Below are positions 5,761 to 7,847 of a stretch of DNA of 7,847 nt, piece after piece. Source of the DNA: Deltaproteobacteria bacterium (GTDB lineage: Bacteria > Desulfobacterota > DSM-4660 > Desulfatiglandales > HGW-15); contig JAFGPH010000423.1 in NCBI GenBank assembly GCA_016926135.1, positions 1-7,847 of the forward strand, in the 5' to 3' direction. The notes below the pieces were generated by a model that was not told the DNA's origin, did no database searches, and was given only the letters and a program-made list of their open reading frames with translations. Numbering within the stretch: the stretch's first letter is position 1; every line of letters starts with the position of its first letter. Made by a program: the position numbers and the translations under genes.

Positions 5761-7123
5761 GGATCATCTGAACCTGTGTGTGAATGATTTCATCGCCTCT
5801 GAAATCATCCGGAGCATGTCGGACGGCCTGCTGGTGTTCGACTTTCATGGCCGTATCCTTTCCATCAACCCTGCTGCCCTGGAGCTGCTCAATCTCCAGT
5901 GGGAAGATATCCGGGACAAGACCTACGCAGACCTGTTCCTGAACGATTCCGCCAACGATGAGTTCAGCGACGTCCTGTTGAGCTGCATCCGGAACCGGCA
6001 GACCAGACTCCGCAAAGAGGTCCCCTACCAAAGGTCCGACGGACAACTTCAGGACCTCGCCGTCACCACGTCCCTTCTGGGGAGAGACACGGGGGATGAG
6101 AAGGGAGGCGGAGTGGTGATGGTCCTCAAAGACATCTCCGATTTCAAGGCCCTGGACAGGGCAAGAAGGAGGGTGCTGGATCACCTCTCCCATGAGCTGA
6201 AGACGCCTCTTTCAATCATCAAGGCCTCGTTGAAACGGGACGCGGCGAAGAGCCATGCCGCCATGGAGAGGATCGAGAGAAACCTCCAAAGGCTGCAGGA
6301 GATCCAGATGGAGGTCGAGGATATCGTGAAGAACAGTGAAGTCGAAGAACATTACCCCTTCAGGAGATGGCTGGACCAGATCGTGGATCTTGCAGAATCC
6401 CTGGCCGAAGGGGAGTCATCCTGCGGCGAGACCCTCAAGGACTTAAGGGGCAGGGTCGAAAGCCTTTTTCATCTGCAGGGCCCTGAAGAAGACAGGAAGA
6501 GGGTGAAACTGGGAACCTCTCTTCAGAGGGTCCTCGAAACGGCCCGCAACCGGTCCGCTCACCGGCGCCTGGAATTCGCACCCAGGCTGGAGGGGGAGCC
6601 CGAGCTGATCATGAACCCCGTCCATCTCGAGAAGGCGTTGATGGCCCCCATCAAGAACGCCATCGAGAACACGCCCGATGGTGGGATCATCTCGGTTGGC
6701 CTGAAGGCCCTGGGGGAGACGGCACAGGTGGAGATCCGGGACACCGGGGTTGGAATCACCGAGGAGAGCCAGAAGCAGATCTTCGGCGGGTTCTATCATG
6801 CCAGGGACACCAACCTCTACTCCACCAGGAGGCCTTTCGACTTCGACGCGGGGGGCAAGGGGCTGGATCTCCTGCGGCTCCGGATCTTTGCAGATGTCTA
6901 TGGCTTCCGGATCGATTGGGAGAGCACCCGATGCCGCTACATTCCCAGGGAGATCGATCTCTGCCCCGGAGACACGGAAAAATGCCCCCACATCCGGGAC
7001 AGGCAAGGGTGCTTCCAGTCCGGAGGCACCACATTCCGACTGGTTTTCCCCGTCAGCAAGTTCACGCCGGGTTTTGAAGGGCCTTCCGGTAGACCTTCCA
7101 GAGGGAAGAATACTTCTCCGTGA
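5750..7123 (+). CDS. Cytoplasmic PAS-domain sensor histidine kinase with four-cysteine insertion
   Basis: A 457-aa two-component kinase with no membrane segment. A PAS domain spans about 16-128 (SDGLLVFDFHGRILSINPAA). The dimerisation/phosphoacceptor helix carries the H-box SHELKTPL with His148. A long, charged helical region of about 100 residues separates it from the ATPase domain. ATPase motifs: N-box with Asn303 (KNAIENTPDGG), G1 DTGVGI at 331-336, G2 GGKGLDLL at 368-375, and a late GGTTFRLVFP. Between G2 and the last strand are Cys395, 405, 412 and 421 (C-x9-C-x6-C-x8-C), a pattern able to hold a metal or Fe-S centre or form disulfides. The start overlaps the upstream stop (ATGGCGGATGA), and GGGGAG precedes it. 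No response regulator follows, so the partner is encoded elsewhere. The C-terminal 20 residues lie over the end of the TetR gene on the other strand. Confidence 0.93.
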   Translation: MADEDHLNLCVNDFIASEIIRSMSDGLLVFDFHGRILSINPAALELLNLQWEDIRDKTYADLFLNDSANDEFSDVLLSCIRNRQTRLRKEVPYQRSDGQLQDLAVTTSLLGRDTGDEKGGGVVMVLKDISDFKALDRARRRVLDHLSHELKTPLSIIKASLKRDAAKSHAAMERIERNLQRLQEIQMEVEDIVKNSEVEEHYPFRRWLDQIVDLAESLAEGESSCGETLKDLRGRVESLFHLQGPEEDRKRVKLGTSLQRVLETARNRSAHRRLEFAPRLEGEPELIMNPVHLEKALMAPIKNAIENTPDGGIISVGLKALGETAQVEIRDTGVGITEESQKQIFGGFYHARDTNLYSTRRPFDFDAGGKGLDLLRLRIFADVYGFRIDWESTRCRYIPREIDLCPGDTEKCPHIRDRQGCFQSGGTTFRLVFPVSKFTPGFEGPSGRPSRGKNTSP

Positions 7124-7664
7124 GGTCAAAACTGTGATTGTTCAGTGCCCAGAGATTCACCAATCCCTGGATCATCCCGAAAAGCAGGAGGGCCGCGTCG
7201 GGCAACTCGAGATCCTTTCGCACCAGCCCTGCGGCGGCCCCTTCTGCGAGCAGGCTTTCGAGCCGGTTGACATACTGTTCGATGTGCCAGGCTACCCTCC
7301 TGTTCAGCTTCTTGTCGCCGAAGCTCATGATCTCTGCCAGGACCAGAAAGGACATGCCTTTTCTCTGTTCAATGACGGAGAGGTGGTTCTTCAGGGTGCT
7401 GTCGATCAAGTCCAGGGAAGAGATGCCGCCTTCGGATACCTTGGCGATGTCTGCCAGCAGGGCTTCCCCGATGTGCTCGGCGAGTAGGAAGAGGATATCC
7501 CTTTTACTCTTGAAGTGGCGGTAGACAGCCGCCTCCGATATTCCCACCTCCGCGGAGAGCCTTCGGATGGTGATGTACTCACTGCCGTATTTGAAGATGA
7601 GTTTCCGGGCCGCATCAATGATCTGCCTTTTCCGGATGACTGTGCTCTGGCGTTTTTTGACCAT
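7062..7664 (-). CDS. TetR/AcrR-family transcriptional regulator
   Basis: A 200-aa one-component regulator. The N-terminal DNA-binding domain covers about residues 9-58: helix 1 is RKRQIIDAARKLIFKYG, and the helix-turn-helix is ITIRRLSAEVGISEAAVYRHFKSKRDIL, with the usual YRHF-x-SK-x-L signature. The rest is an all-helical ligand and dimerisation domain of normal length, whose inducer cannot be read from sequence. The ATG at 7664 has GAGGAGG about 11 bases upstream. The gene is convergent with the histidine kinase gene, and the 3' ends overlap by 62 bp. Its upstream side runs straight into the palindromic element at 7688, so its native operator is not visible. TetR proteins near acyl-CoA enzymes often respond to acyl-CoAs; applying that here is only a guess. 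Confidence 0.94.
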   Translation of the reverse strand: MVKKRQSTVIRKRQIIDAARKLIFKYGSEYITIRRLSAEVGISEAAVYRHFKSKRDILFLLAEHIGEALLADIAKVSEGGISSLDLIDSTLKNHLSVIEQRKGMSFLVLAEIMSFGDKKLNRRVAWHIEQYVNRLESLLAEGAAAGLVRKDLELPDAALLLFGMIQGLVNLWALNNHSFDLTEKYSSLWKVYRKALQNPA

Positions 7665-7687
7665 GGTTTAAGTATCCTCCTCATCCA

Positions 7688-7846
7688 CTAGCAGGCTGCT
7701 GAAAAACGCCCATCTCCTGCGTTTCCCTCATCCCTCGTCGTTGCGACGTACTTGCAAGTACGCCTCACTCCTCGGGATTTCGGGGGCCTTGGATCTGGAC
7801 ATTTTTCAGCAGCCTGCGACCAAGGTGTTTTTCAGCAACCTGCTAG
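7688..7846. mobile_element. Palindromic MITE-like repeat element
   Basis: GCAGGCTGCTGAAAAA (7691-7706) and TTTTTCAGCAGCCTGC (7802-7817) are a perfect 16-bp inverted repeat. A second right arm at 7827-7846 pairs with 7688-7707 at 19 of 20 positions, including the flanking CTAG. Inside are a small hairpin (CGTCG-TTG-CGACG, 7736-7748) and the palindrome CGTACTTGCAAGTACG (7747-7762). There is no coding capacity. Size, terminal symmetry and lack of a gene fit a non-autonomous mobile or REP-type repeat. I recall similar 'GCTGCTGAAAAA' ends as frequent in Desulfobacterota genomes, but cannot check that here. It starts about 24 bp upstream of the TetR start codon. Confidence 0.7.
7747..7762. repeat. 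Perfect 16-bp palindrome inside the repeat element
   Basis: CGTACTTGCAAGTACG is identical to its own reverse complement. It lies near the centre of the element between the 16-bp arms and would form the tip of a cruciform or RNA hairpin. A protein-binding role is possible but unsupported. Confidence 0.6.
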
Positions 7847-7847
7847 A

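Noticed and set aside
5477..6193. Antisense open frame spanning the synthetase/kinase junction
   Set aside because: Crosses two well-supported genes on the opposite strand and has no protein-like composition.
7665..7700. Promoter for the TetR gene
   Set aside because: GATACT is present close to the start codon, but no -35 at the right spacing was found and the predicted start would leave almost no leader.

Overview
The window looks like a chromosomal stretch from a GC-rich anaerobic bacterium of the Desulfobacterota (old Deltaproteobacteria). This is inferred from three things: an exported DUF6599-like / DUF362-like gene pair, a lone ADP-forming acyl-CoA synthetase alpha-type protein, and a palindromic repeat family that I associate with this phylum from memory. 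No rRNA, tRNA or CRISPR was seen, and no transposase gene lies inside the window.

Layout. (1) Positions 1-1319, minus strand: a two-gene operon of exported proteins. A recognisable sigma-70 promoter (1291-1319) with an operator-like inverted repeat drives a Sec-exported DUF6599-like protein (266-1210), followed by the start of a Tat-exported DUF362-like protein (205 running out at base 1). (2) Positions 1320-1680: a non-coding repeat cluster. Two 52-bp hairpin-forming direct repeats (1341-1392 and 1626-1677, 44/52 identical) bracket two short heptanucleotide arrays. (3) Positions 1679-1894, minus strand: a 71-aa protein of unknown function, with a possible promoter. (4) Positions 2015-4170, plus strand: a sigma-54-type -24/-12 promoter, a 634-aa methyl-accepting chemotaxis protein with a double Cache sensor, and an intrinsic terminator candidate. 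(5) Positions 4268-7123, plus strand: a sigma-70-like promoter, a 471-aa NDP-forming acyl-CoA synthetase alpha-type protein, and an overlapping 457-aa cytoplasmic PAS histidine kinase with a four-cysteine insertion in its ATPase domain. (6) Positions 7062-7664, minus strand: a TetR-family regulator whose 3' end overlaps the kinase gene by 62 bp. (7) Positions 7688-7847: a palindromic MITE-like element with 16-bp perfect inverted arms and a duplicated right arm, directly upstream of the TetR gene.

How they may work together. The chemoreceptor, the CoA-binding protein/kinase pair and the TetR regulator make this a sensing and regulation neighbourhood. The least ordinary unit is the translationally coupled pair of an orphan acyl-CoA synthetase alpha-type protein (no ATP-grasp partner in the window) and a cysteine-cluster histidine kinase (no response regulator in the window). 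It could link acyl-CoA or redox status to phosphorelay output, but this is inference from gene order and motifs. The DUF6599/DUF362 pair is probably a cell-envelope redox or metal-related module whose chemistry I cannot assign.
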